Below are positions 14,729 to 22,402 of a stretch of 64,000 nt of DNA, one piece after another. The stretch lies in contig NZ_CP018047.1 of assembly GCF_002009175.1 (NCBI RefSeq), positions 3,906,001 through 3,970,000 on the forward strand. Direction: 5' to 3'. A program made the translations under genes and the position numbers. Each line of letters starts with the position of its first letter. The stretch's first letter is position 1. This DNA comes from Streptomyces niveus. GTDB lineage: Bacteria > Actinomycetota > Actinomycetes > Streptomycetales > Streptomycetaceae. Under the pieces are notes generated by a model. It was given only the letters and a program-made list of their open reading frames with translations, searched no databases and had not been told where the DNA came from.

Positions 14729-15997
14729 GTGGACACGATTGCCAGTTTCTTCAGTTTCATCACCACGCCCGTCTCCTGGGTCATCGTCCAGTTCCACAGT
14801 GTCTACGGGGCGATCTTCGGTCCCGACACGGGCTGGGCCTGGGGACTGTCCATCGTGTCCCTCGTGGTCCTGATCCGGATCTGTCTGATCCCGCTGTTCG
14901 TCAAGCAGATCAAGTCGACCCGGAACATGCAGGTCCTTCAGCCCAAGATGAAGGCCATCCAGGAGCGCTACAAGAACGACAAGCAGCGCCAGTCCGAAGA
15001 GATGATGAAGCTGTACAAGGAGACGGGTACCAACCCGCTCTCCTCCTGCCTTCCCATCCTGGCGCAGTCACCGTTCTTCTTCGCCCTGTACCACGTGCTC
15101 TCCAGCATCGCCTCGGGCAAGACGATCGGCGTCATCAACCAGTCGCTGCTCGACAGCGCGCGCCAGGCACACATCTTCGGTGCTCCGCTGGCGGCCAAGT
15201 TCACGGACAGCGCCGACAAGGTCGGGTCCCTGGACGCGACGCTGACTTCCGTGCGCGTCGTCACCGCGGTCATGATCGTCCTGATGTCGGCGTCGCAGTT
15301 CTACACGCAGCGCCAGCTGATGACGAAGAACGTCGACCTGACGGTCAAGACGCCGTACATGCAGCAGCAGAAGATGCTGATGTACATCTTCCCCGTGATC
15401 TTCATGGTGATGGGTATCAACTTCCCCGTCGGTGTCCTCGTCTACTGGCTGACCACCAACGTGTGGACCATGGGCCAGCAGATGTACGTGATCAACCAGA
15501 ACCCGACGCCGGGCAGCAAGGCCCAGGACCAGTACCTCCAGCGGCTGCTCAAGGGCATCACCACGCACAGCGAGGTCCGCTCGAAGCGCAGGCGCAACAT
15601 CGTCTCGGCGATCGTGGCCAAGGGCCCCGACCGCAACGACAATGAGCGTAAGTTCATCAACAGCCTGTCGAAGAGCGGTCTTGTCGCGCAGGCCGACGGC
15701 ACCGTGATCAAGGGTGAGGCGCTGCCCGAGGGCGAGTCGCACGCGGCGAAGCGACAGCAGCCCAAGCGCCAGCCCAAGTCGAAGCGGCAGGCCGGCGGTC
15801 AGCCGACGGCGCCGAAGACCTCGGGAGCGAAGCCTTCCGACGCCACCGACGAGGCGCCCAAGACGTCGTTGCAGAAGAAGGACGAGCCACAGGACGGCCA
15901 GCCCAAGCCGGCGCGCAAGACCGGCAACGGGGCCGCACGGGCGAAGTCCGGGCCGCGCAAGGGCCAGCAGCGGCCCAAGCATCCGACCAAGAAGTAA
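14729..15997 (+). CDS. yidC: Membrane protein insertase YidC
   Basis: A 422-residue YidC/Oxa1/Alb3 insertase, starting at GTG 14729. Membrane segments are visible around [18 protein letters not shown] (the catalytic groove helix with its Arg), [36 protein letters not shown] and [20 protein letters not shown]. The tail (about residues 310-422) is Lys/Gln/Pro rich and basic, suited to ribosome binding. It lacks the large periplasmic domain of proteobacterial YidC, as expected in Gram-positives. It belongs to the rpmH-rnpA-yidD-yidC-jag run. Confidence 0.97.
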   Translation: MDTIASFFSFITTPVSWVIVQFHSVYGAIFGPDTGWAWGLSIVSLVVLIRICLIPLFVKQIKSTRNMQVLQPKMKAIQERYKNDKQRQSEEMMKLYKETGTNPLSSCLPILAQSPFFFALYHVLSSIASGKTIGVINQSLLDSARQAHIFGAPLAAKFTDSADKVGSLDATLTSVRVVTAVMIVLMSASQFYTQRQLMTKNVDLTVKTPYMQQQKMLMYIFPVIFMVMGINFPVGVLVYWLTTNVWTMGQQMYVINQNPTPGSKAQDQYLQRLLKGITTHSEVRSKRRRNIVSAIVAKGPDRNDNERKFINSLSKSGLVAQADGTVIKGEALPEGESHAAKRQQPKRQPKSKRQAGGQPTAPKTSGAKPSDATDEAPKTSLQKKDEPQDGQPKPARKTGNGAARAKSGPRKGQQRPKHPTKK

Positions 15998-16059
15998 GCG
16001 CAGCGCCCCGAAGCCCGTAGCCAGCCTGTAGTAGGCCCGTAGTAAGAAGGAGTCCATCC

Positions 16060-16572
16060 GTGTCGGAAGGCACCATCTCCGCCGCCGCCGAGGGCAGTGA
16101 CACCCTCACCCGTCTTGAGCAGGAAGGGGAGATCGCGGCCGACTACCTCGAAGGTCTGCTCGACATCGCCGACCTGGACGGCGACATCGACATGGACGTC
16201 GAGGCCGACCGGGCCGCGGTCTCGATCATCAGCGATGTGAGCGGCCGTGATCTGCAGAAGCTCGTCGGACGGGACGGCGAGGTACTCGAAGCCCTTCAGG
16301 AGCTGACGCGGCTCGCGGTGCACCGTGAGACCGGCGACCGCAGCCGGCTCATGCTGGACATCGGCGGCTTCCGTGCGAAGAAGCGTACGGAGCTCGCCGA
16401 GCTGGGCGCCAAGACGGCCGACGAGGTGAAGAGCACCGGTGAGCCGGTGAAGCTGAACCCCATGACGCCCTTCGAGCGCAAGGTCGTGCACGACGCCGTC
16501 GCGGCGGCCGGACTGCGCAGCGAGTCCGAGGGCGAGGAGCCGCAGCGCTTCGTCGTCGTGCTCCCTGCCTGA
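16060..16572 (+). CDS. jag: Jag/KhpB-like R3H RNA-binding protein
   Basis: A 170-residue protein: acidic N-terminus, a KH-like domain (VSIISDVSGRDLQKLVGRDGEVLEAL), then an R3H domain (MTPFERKVVHDAVAAAGLRSESEGEEP). It is the SpoIIIJ-associated protein (Jag/KhpB) that follows yidC in Gram-positives and binds RNA. The start is GTG 16060 after AAGAAGGAG. The ~45-residue acidic N-terminus replaces the usual Jag-N domain. A strong terminator follows at 16588. Confidence 0.93.
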   Translation: MSEGTISAAAEGSDTLTRLEQEGEIAADYLEGLLDIADLDGDIDMDVEADRAAVSIISDVSGRDLQKLVGRDGEVLEALQELTRLAVHRETGDRSRLMLDIGGFRAKKRTELAELGAKTADEVKSTGEPVKLNPMTPFERKVVHDAVAAAGLRSESEGEEPQRFVVVLPA

Positions 16573-16587
16573 GCGTTCTCTCGGTTC

Positions 16588-16617
16588 TCGGCCCCGTCTG
16601 TCCACAGGCGGGGCCGA
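16588..16617 (+). terminator. Terminator after jag
   Basis: A 13-bp GC stem with one G-U pair (arms 16588-16600 and 16605-16617, four-base loop), 15 bp past the jag stop. It closes the rpmH-jag operon. The loop happens to contain CTGTCCACA, which I treat as coincidence. Confidence 0.85.
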
Positions 16618-16682
16618 ACTTTGTCAGCGAGACAGTGACCATGAGCCACGGTCCGGTGGTTCAGAACGGAAGGACGGTTCCC

Positions 16683-17399
16683 GTGACGGAAGCAGAAGAG
16701 CTTCCCCCCGCGCCGGAAGAGGCGAGGACGGTGTTCGGCGACGCCTTCCCGGCGGCCGTCCGGTACGCGGAGCTTCTCGCTGACGCGGGGGTCACCCGCG
16801 GCCTCATCGGGCCGCGCGAGGTGCCGCGGCTCTGGGAGCGGCACCTGATGAACTGCGCGGTGCTCTCCGAGGTCGTGCCCGAGGGCGTGAGCGTCTGTGA
16901 CGTCGGCTCGGGGGCGGGGCTGCCGGGGATTCCGCTGGCGCTGGTACGGCCGGATCTGCGGATCACCCTGCTGGAGCCGCTGCTGCGGCGGACGAACTTC
17001 CTCCAGGAAGTGGTCGAGCTGCTGGGCCTGGACCATGTGACGGTGGTACGCGGTCGCGCCGAGGAAGTCCTCGGTACGCTCCAGCCCGTCCATGTGGTGA
17101 CGGCCCGCGCCGTGGCCCCGCTGGACCGGCTGGCCGGCTGGGGCGTACCGCTGCTGCGCCCGTACGGAGAGATGCTGGCGCTCAAGGGGGACACGGCCGA
17201 GGAGGAGCTGAAGGGCGCCCGGGCGGCCCTGAGTAAGCTCGGTGTGATCGATTCCTCGGTGCTGCGGGTCGGTGAGGGCCTGGTGGATCCGCCCGCCACG
17301 GTGGTGCGGGCGGAGGTCGGGGAGAGCCCCGGCGGAGTGCGGTTCGCCGCCAAGCGCGCCAAGGCCGCCCGGGCGGACCGGGTACGCCGCCGCCGGTGA
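16683..17399 (+). CDS. rsmG: 16S rRNA (guanine-527-N7) methyltransferase RsmG
   Basis: A 238-residue SAM-dependent methyltransferase (GidB). It modifies G527 of 16S rRNA; loss gives low-level streptomycin resistance in Streptomyces (known). Motif I is CDVGSGAGLPGIPLAL and the second motif is ITLLEPLLRRTNFL; the family element RLWERHLMNCAVLSEVV is also present. I start at GTG 16683 (MTEAEELPPAPEEA) because GGAAGGA lies 8 bp before it; an in-frame start at 16635 has no such site. It precedes parA by 318 bp that include a parS site. Confidence 0.95.
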   Translation: MTEAEELPPAPEEARTVFGDAFPAAVRYAELLADAGVTRGLIGPREVPRLWERHLMNCAVLSEVVPEGVSVCDVGSGAGLPGIPLALVRPDLRITLLEPLLRRTNFLQEVVELLGLDHVTVVRGRAEEVLGTLQPVHVVTARAVAPLDRLAGWGVPLLRPYGEMLALKGDTAEEELKGARAALSKLGVIDSSVLRVGEGLVDPPATVVRAEVGESPGGVRFAAKRAKAARADRVRRRR

Positions 17400-17506
17400 G
17401 ATCTGGGGCATCGCCGGTGAGGTCGGCCGGTGATGCTCCATCGAAGCAGCCATGACCATCCACTGCGGAGTGTCGTGACGATCCAGCCCTGCGGCGAGTG
17501 CATCGT

Positions 17507-17520
17507 GTTTCACGTGAAAC
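17507..17520. other. parS: parS site 1
   Basis: Perfect GTTTCACGTGAAAC, the ParB-binding centromere site, in the rsmG-parA interval. Confidence 0.97.
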
Positions 17521-17702
17521 GTCGCTCACTGCTGCAGGGCATTATCGGCCGAGGTCGCGCCGCTCCCGCACCGCGGGGCAAGAAACCCCTCGTAAGGGGT
17601 ACCGGGTTGGCCACAGATATGGATTCATCCACAGAACCACGGGCCTCGCTGGTTCATGACCCCGAAAGCATGGCAGGCTCTTCCCATTGCGAGCCTGAAG
17701 TC

Positions 17703-17710
17703 GAGGAGAG
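17703..17710 (+). promoter_or_regulatory. Ribosome binding site that decides the parA start
   Basis: GAGGAGAG, 7 bp before TTG 17718. No other candidate start (ATG 17430, ATG 17670) has a comparable site. Confidence 0.6.
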
Positions 17711-17717
17711 TGAATCC

Positions 17718-18746
17718 TTGCGGTCCGACGCCAACATCGCGGGACCGATGACCGATCCGGTCCCCGGCCCCCGTTCCGAGTCGTCGGGCGGCGATGTTTC
17801 ACGTGAAACATCGCCGCCCCCGATGGACGACACCCCCATCGGCCGTGCAGCCCAGCTGGCCGTGGAGGCACTGGGTCGCGCCGGTGAGGGCCTGCCACGC
17901 CCCGAGCAGACGCGGGTCATGGTTGTCGCCAACCAGAAGGGCGGCGTCGGCAAGACCACGACCACGGTCAACCTCGCCGCCTCGCTCGCGCTCCACGGTG
18001 CGCGGGTCCTGGTGGTCGACCTCGATCCACAGGGCAACGCCTCCACGGCGCTCGGGATCGACCACCACGCCGAAGTCCCCTCCATCTACGACGTCCTGGT
18101 GGAGAGCAAGCCGCTCTCCGAGGTGGTCCAGCCTGTCGTGGACGTCGAAGGTCTCTTCTGTGCGCCCGCCACGATCGACCTCGCCGGTGCGGAGATCGAG
18201 CTGGTGTCGCTGGTCGCACGTGAGAGCCGCCTTCAGCGTGCGATCGAGGCGTACGAGCAGCCGCTGGACTACATCCTGATCGACTGTCCGCCGTCGCTCG
18301 GCCTGCTGACCGTCAACGCGCTGGTCGCCGGCGCCGAGGTGCTGATCCCCATCCAGTGCGAGTACTACGCGCTCGAAGGGCTGGGGCAGTTGATCCGGAA
18401 CGTGGACCTGGTACGGGCGCATCTGAACCCGACCCTGCATGTGTCCACGATTCTGCTCACCATGTACGACGGCCGGACCCGGCTCGCCTCTCAGGTGGCG
18501 GACGAGGTCCGCAGCCACTTCGGTGAGGAGGTGCTGCGGACGAGCATCCCCCGGTCGGTGCGTATCTCGGAGGCGCCGAGCTACGGGCAGACGGTACTGA
18601 CCTATGATCCGGGTTCCAGCGGCTCCTTGTCGTACCTCGAAGCCGCTCGTGAAATCGCCCTGCGTGGGGTCGGCATGAGCTATGACGTCAAACATGCCCA
18701 CGCGATCGGCAACAGTCAGCAGAGCATTTCGGAGGGGACGCAGTGA
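17718..18746 (+). CDS. parA: Chromosome partitioning ATPase ParA
   Basis: A ~342-residue Walker-type ATPase that, with ParB-parS, moves and anchors origins in aerial hyphae. The deviant Walker A NQKGGVGKTTTT lies at about residues 72-83; LVVDLDPQGNAS (Walker A') and DYILIDCPPSLGLLT (Walker B) follow. I chose TTG 17718 for its GAGGAGAG site; ATG 17670 or upstream starts would lengthen only the poorly conserved, disordered N-terminus. parS site 2 lies inside this N-terminus and encodes DVSRET. Its stop overlaps the parB GTG start by 4 bp. Confidence 0.93.
   Translation: MRSDANIAGPMTDPVPGPRSESSGGDVSRETSPPPMDDTPIGRAAQLAVEALGRAGEGLPRPEQTRVMVVANQKGGVGKTTTTVNLAASLALHGARVLVVDLDPQGNASTALGIDHHAEVPSIYDVLVESKPLSEVVQPVVDVEGLFCAPATIDLAGAEIELVSLVARESRLQRAIEAYEQPLDYILIDCPPSLGLLTVNALVAGAEVLIPIQCEYYALEGLGQLIRNVDLVRAHLNPTLHVSTILLTMYDGRTRLASQVADEVRSHFGEEVLRTSIPRSVRISEAPSYGQTVLTYDPGSSGSLSYLEAAREIALRGVGMSYDVKHAHAIGNSQQSISEGTQ
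17796..17809. other. parS: parS site 2, inside parA
   Basis: Perfect GTTTCACGTGAAAC in the parA reading frame (DVSRET). It is the core of a perfect 34-bp palindrome, 17786-17819. Confidence 0.97.
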
Positions 18747-19885
18747 GCGACCGACGCAGAGGTTTGGGACGCGGGCTCAATGCGCTGATCCCCCCTGCTC
18801 CACAGGAGAAGCAGGCGTCGTCCTCCGGGGACGCTCCCTCCTCGGGTCCCGCATCGGTGATGACGGCGGAGCGGGGTATCGCCGCCGCCAAGGTGGCGAC
18901 GCTGCCGCAGTCGGCCGCGCCGACGGCCGCGGAGATTCCCGCCCAGGACACTCCGGCCCCGGCCGAGGTGGCCCCGCCCGAGGGCGTGTACTTCGCCGAA
19001 GTACCGATGGACTACATCACGCCGAACCCCAGGCAGCCCCGAGAGGTGTTCGACGAGGACGCTCTCGCCGAACTGGTCACCTCCATCAAGGAGGTGGGGC
19101 TTCTCCAGCCCATCGTCGTACGGCAGTTGGGGCCGGAGCGCTTCGAGCTCATCATGGGCGAGCGGCGCTGGAGGGCCTGCCGGGAAGCCGGTCTGGAGGC
19201 CATCCCGGCGATCGTCCGGGCCACCGAGGACGAGAAGCTGCTCCTGGACGCGCTCCTGGAGAACCTGCACCGCGCACAGCTGAATCCGCTGGAAGAGGCC
19301 ATGGCCTACGACCAGTTGCTCAAGGACTTCCACTGCACGCACGATCAGCTGGCCGACCGGATCGGGCGCTCGCGCCCGCAGGTCTCCAACACACTGCGGC
19401 TGCTGCGGCTCTCCCTTCCCGTGCAGCGCAGGGTCGCGGCCGGAGTGCTGTCGGCCGGGCATGCCAGGGCGCTGCTCTCCGTGGACGACTCCGACGAGCA
19501 GGACCGGCTCGCCCATCGCATCGTTGCCGAGGGGCTGTCCGTACGGGCCGTCGAGGAGATCGTGACCCTCATGGGCTCACGGCCGAAGAGCGCGGCCCGG
19601 CAGAAGGGCCCGCGAGCCGGCGCCCTGCCCTCGCCGGCGCTGAACGATCTGGCCTCCCGGCTGTCGGACCGCTTCGAGACCCGGGTGAAGGTCGACCTCG
19701 GTCAGAAGAAGGGGAAGATCACCGTCGAGTTCGCCTCGCTGGTCGATCTGGAGCGCATCCTCGGCACGCTCGCTCCGGGTGAGGGGCGGGTGCTGGAGCG
19801 GGGACTCGACGACGTGGACGATGACGACGCCGAGGGCGTGGACGGCCCGGACCGGTCGAACGGACTGGAGCCGGACGAGCGCTGA
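18743..19885 (+). CDS. parB: Chromosome partitioning protein ParB
   Basis: A 380-residue CTP-dependent clamp that loads at parS. The N-terminus RRGLGRGLNALIP is the ParA-interacting motif. The CTPase domain has NPRQPR and GERRWRACREAG. The HTH is HDQLADRIGRSRPQVSNTLRLLRL, and the C-terminal dimer domain ends in an acidic tail (VDDDDAEG). The linker at 25-80 is Ala/Pro rich. It starts at GTG 18743, overlapping parA, and is closed by the hairpin at 19905. Confidence 0.97.
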   Translation: MSDRRRGLGRGLNALIPPAPQEKQASSSGDAPSSGPASVMTAERGIAAAKVATLPQSAAPTAAEIPAQDTPAPAEVAPPEGVYFAEVPMDYITPNPRQPREVFDEDALAELVTSIKEVGLLQPIVVRQLGPERFELIMGERRWRACREAGLEAIPAIVRATEDEKLLLDALLENLHRAQLNPLEEAMAYDQLLKDFHCTHDQLADRIGRSRPQVSNTLRLLRLSLPVQRRVAAGVLSAGHARALLSVDDSDEQDRLAHRIVAEGLSVRAVEEIVTLMGSRPKSAARQKGPRAGALPSPALNDLASRLSDRFETRVKVDLGQKKGKITVEFASLVDLERILGTLAPGEGRVLERGLDDVDDDDAEGVDGPDRSNGLEPDER

Positions 19886-19904
19886 GGTTCCGCGTACCGC
19901 CATC

Positions 19905-19949
19905 AGGGCGGGCCTTGTCCGGTGCGTACCGGAACACGGCCCGCCCTTT
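19905..19949 (+). terminator. parAB terminator
   Basis: A perfect 10-bp outer stem (19905-19914 with 19938-19947) encloses a second stem (CCGGT/ACCGG), followed by TTT. It lies 20 bp after parB. Confidence 0.85.
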
Positions 19950-20043
19950 GCCGTCCCCCGGTGTGCGGGGCACCTCTGGGTGGATACGATGCGTTCTGGT
20001 ATGGCGCATCCACCTTGATCCACCTCAGAGGAAGGGCGGGGCC

Positions 20044-20301
20044 ATGCAATTGGTGAGCCGCAGCCGACTGGTGTCTGCTGGACTCGGTCTGGGGGTCGTC
20101 GGCGGCTTCGTCGGCAGCCTGCTTCGGGAGCGCAGCGCTCTGTCCGCGGCTCGTGGCGCGGCAGGCGCAGGAAGTGAGGAACTGCCTCGATGGGGCGTCG
20201 GCTCGTACCGCTCACGCTGGACAACCTTCCCGACCTCCCCGAGCGATGCAGGGAGTGCGTCTTCTGGGAGCTTGATCCGGTCAGGGGAGAAGCGGCGGTA
20301 A
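20044..20301 (+). CDS. Possible small membrane peptide overlapping GNAT gene
   Basis: An 85-codon frame from ATG 20044 behind a good GAGGAAGGG site. It begins MQLVSRSRLVSAGLGLGVVGG and continues as one hydrophobic helix, then becomes low-complexity and runs 112 bp into the GNAT gene in another frame. The first ~45 residues look protein-like, the overlapping part does not. It could be a real small anchor peptide or a leader that couples translation to the GNAT gene. Uncertain. Confidence 0.3.
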   Translation: MQLVSRSRLVSAGLGLGVVGGFVGSLLRERSALSAARGAAGAGSEELPRWGVGSYRSRWTTFPTSPSDAGSASSGSLIRSGEKRR

Positions 20302-20807
20302 GAGCCGGCCGGGCCCGGCAGGAGAAGGAGGCCTGGATCTCGGCCGTCCTCCTGGAGTGGGGGTCGTGCGGGCGGGTGGTCTATGTGGACGACGTCCCCG
20401 TCGGCTTCGTTCTGTACGCGCCTCCGGCGTACGTGCCCCGCGCCACGGCGTTTCCGACGAGTCCGGTCTCCCCCGACGCCGTACAGCTGATGACCGGCTG
20501 GATCATGCCGGGGTATCGGGGGCAGGGACTTGGCCGGGTGATGGTGCAGACCGTCGCGAAGGATCTGCTGCGACGCGAGTTCAAGGCGATCGAGGCGTTC
20601 GGGGACGCGCGCTGGAAGGAGTCGGCGTGTGTGCTGCCGGCGGACCATCTGCTGGCGGTGGGCTTCAAGACCGTACGGACGCATCCCACGTACCCACGGC
20701 TCAGGCTTGATCTGCGGACGACGCTCTCCTGGAAGGAGGACGTCGAGCACGCGCTGGACAGACTGCTGGGAGCGGTCCAGAAGGATCCGGCGCTCAGGCC
20801 TTTATGA
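20190..20807 (+). CDS. GNAT family N-acetyltransferase
   Basis: A 205-residue acetyltransferase-like protein of unknown substrate, starting at ATG 20190 after GTGAGGAAC. The acetyl-CoA motif A is LMTGWIMPGYRGQGLGRVMVQTVAKDLL, preceded by the beta-strand VPVGFVLYAPPAYVPRA. The N-terminus LVPLTLDNLPDLPERCRECVFWELDPV carries a C-x2-C pair. It lies directly after parAB, a conserved Streptomyces position, and is separated from trxA on the other strand by the terminator-parS element at 20829-20876. Confidence 0.85.
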   Translation: MGRRLVPLTLDNLPDLPERCRECVFWELDPVRGEAAVRAGRARQEKEAWISAVLLEWGSCGRVVYVDDVPVGFVLYAPPAYVPRATAFPTSPVSPDAVQLMTGWIMPGYRGQGLGRVMVQTVAKDLLRREFKAIEAFGDARWKESACVLPADHLLAVGFKTVRTHPTYPRLRLDLRTTLSWKEDVEHALDRLLGAVQKDPALRPL

Positions 20808-20828
20808 TCTCTTGGATCTGACAGAAAA

Positions 20829-20863
20829 CGGGCCCGTCCCCCTGAGAGAGGGGGACGGGCCCG
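20829..20863. terminator. Bidirectional terminator between GNAT and trxA
   Basis: A perfect 15-bp stem (20829-20843 and 20849-20863, five-base loop) flanked by AAAA on the left and TTT on the right, so it can end the plus-strand GNAT and the minus-strand trxA transcripts. Confidence 0.92.
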
Positions 20864-20876
20864 TTTCACGTGAAAC
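20863..20876. other. parS: parS site 3, abutting terminator
   Basis: Perfect GTTTCACGTGAAAC. Its first G is also the last base of the terminator stem, and its TTT supplies the terminator tail. Confidence 0.97.
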
Positions 20877-20907
20877 ATCGCGCCGCGGTATGCGCCGCGT
20901 GGGGGTA

Positions 20908-21258
20908 CTACTTGCTCACCGAGCTGCCTTCGCCGATGAAGCCCTCCAGGTCGCGCACGATGGCGGCCTTGGGCTTGGCGCCGACGATGGTCTTGGCGAC
21001 CTCGCCGTTCTGGTAGACGTTCAGCGTCGGAATGGACATGACGCCGTACTTGGCAGCGGTGGCGGGGTTCTCGTCGATGTTGAGCTTGACGACCTCGATC
21101 TTGTCCCCGTGCTCGGCCGCGATGGCTTCGAGCGAAGGAGCGATCTGGCGGCACGGTCCGCACCAGGCGGCCCAGAAGTCCACCAGTACGGGCTTGTCGC
21201 TCTTGAGGACGTCCTCCTCGAACGAGTCGTCGGTCACATGCTTCAGGTCGCCGGCCAC
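20908..21258 (-). CDS. trxA: Thioredoxin
   Basis: A 116-residue thioredoxin with active site WCGPC (Cys33, Cys36) in VDFWAAWCGPCRQIAP and the cis-proline loop MSIPTLNVYQNGE. It is the disulfide reductant kept reduced by TrxB using NADPH. The start is GTG 21258 because AAGGAGG lies 5 bp before it; a longer upstream frame is not conserved. It follows trxB by 43 bp and shares its SigR-driven transcript. Confidence 0.97.
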   Translation of the reverse strand: MAGDLKHVTDDSFEEDVLKSDKPVLVDFWAAWCGPCRQIAPSLEAIAAEHGDKIEVVKLNIDENPATAAKYGVMSIPTLNVYQNGEVAKTIVGAKPKAAIVRDLEGFIGEGSSVSK

Positions 21259-21301
21259 GGCGGCCTCCTTAACTTCGTGGGGTGTGGATCGGTAGGGACG
21301 G

Positions 21302-22276
21302 TCAGACGGAAGCGGTCTTCTCCGGCTCGGCGGCCTTCTCGCCGTCGGCGAGCGCGGAGAGGAAGCGCTCGGCGTCGAGGGCCGCGGAACAGCCGGTGCC
21401 CGCAGCGGTGATCGCCTGACGGTAGGTGTGGTCGACGACGTCGCCGGCGGCGAAGACACCCGTGAGGTTGGTGTGCGTCGAGGGGGCGTCGACCGTGAGG
21501 TAGCCCTCGCCGTCGAGGTCGAGCTGGCCCTTGAAGAGCTCGGTGCGCGGGTCGTGGCCCACGGCGATGAACAGCCCGGTCACCGGCAGCTCCGACGTCT
21601 CACCGCTCTTGGTGTTGCGCAGGGTCAGACCGGAGAGCTTCTGCTCGCCGTGGATCTCCTCGACCGCGCTGTCCCAGGCGAACCGGATCTTCGGGTCGGC
21701 GAAGGCCCGGTCCTGCATGGCCTTGGAGGCCCGCAGGGTGTCACGGCGGTGGACGATCGTGACCGACTTGGCGAACCTGGAGAGGAAGGTCGCCTCCTCC
21801 ATCGCGGTGTCGCCGCCGCCGACCACGGCGATGTCCTGGTCCTTGAAGAAGAACCCGTCACACGTGGCACACCAGGAGACGCCGCGTCCGGAGAGGGCGT
21901 CCTCGCGGGGCAGCCCCAGCTTGCGGTGCTGAGAGCCGGTGGTGACGATCACGGCCTTGGCCCGGTGGACGGTGCCCGCCGTGTCGGTGACCGTCTTGAT
22001 CTCCCCCGTGAGGTCGACGGAGATGATGTCGTCAGGAACGAGCTCGGCGCCGAACCGTTCGGCCTGCGCCCGCATGTTGTCCATCAGGTCGGGACCCATG
22101 ATGCCGTCGCGGAAGCCGGGGAAGTTCTCCACATCGGTGGTGTTCATCAGCGCGCCACCCGCCGTGACAGCACCCTCGAACACGAGGGGATGCAGCGACG
22201 CACGTGCGGTGTACAGCGCGGCCGTGTAGCCGGCCGGCCCAGAGCCGATGATGATCACATTACGGACGTCGCTCAC
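21302..22276 (-). CDS. trxB: Thioredoxin reductase
   Basis: A 324-residue flavoprotein using NADPH to reduce thioredoxin. The FAD site GSGPAG lies at 11-16, the redox pair CATC at 136-139, the NADPH site is [11 protein letters not shown], and the C-terminal FAD motif is [21 protein letters not shown]. It starts at GTG 22276. It is first in the trxBA operon, downstream of the sigM pair, with a SigR promoter 71-96 bp before its start. Confidence 0.97.
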   Translation of the reverse strand: MSDVRNVIIIGSGPAGYTAALYTARASLHPLVFEGAVTAGGALMNTTDVENFPGFRDGIMGPDLMDNMRAQAERFGAELVPDDIISVDLTGEIKTVTDTAGTVHRAKAVIVTTGSQHRKLGLPREDALSGRGVSWCATCDGFFFKDQDIAVVGGGDTAMEEATFLSRFAKSVTIVHRRDTLRASKAMQDRAFADPKIRFAWDSAVEEIHGEQKLSGLTLRNTKSGETSELPVTGLFIAVGHDPRTELFKGQLDLDGEGYLTVDAPSTHTNLTGVFAAGDVVDHTYRQAITAAGTGCSAALDAERFLSALADGEKAAEPEKTASV

Positions 22277-22346
22277 GGGTTTCTTCCTCGTCTCTGCAGA
22301 CTGCCTGCTACTGCCAACGGGGGCGGTTCAGACTCTCACCCCACCC

Positions 22347-22372
22347 AACGGATCCTACGGGCCTCGCATTCC
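22347..22372 (-). promoter_or_regulatory. SigR-type promoter of trxBA
   Basis: On the minus strand GGAAT (22372-22368) and GTT (22349-22347) are separated by exactly 18 bp, the known SigR consensus (GGAAT-N18/19-GTT). In S. coelicolor trxBA is a classic SigR target induced by thiol stress. Confidence 0.88.
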
Positions 22373-22402
22373 CGCGAGGTCCCGGCGACGCGGGGCGGTG
22401 TG

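Larger units (their letters stand above)
17400..17717. promoter_or_regulatory. parAB upstream region
   Basis: 318 bp with no supported gene. It contains parS at 17507-17520 and should carry the parAB promoters. In Streptomyces parAB is known to have a basal and a sporulation-induced promoter; I cannot place them with confidence. The parA frame is open through much of this interval, so a longer ParA cannot be excluded. Confidence 0.5.

Noticed and set aside
16599..16607. DnaA-box-like CTGTCCACA in the jag terminator
   Set aside because: It is isolated and falls in the loop and stem of a terminator; a chance match.
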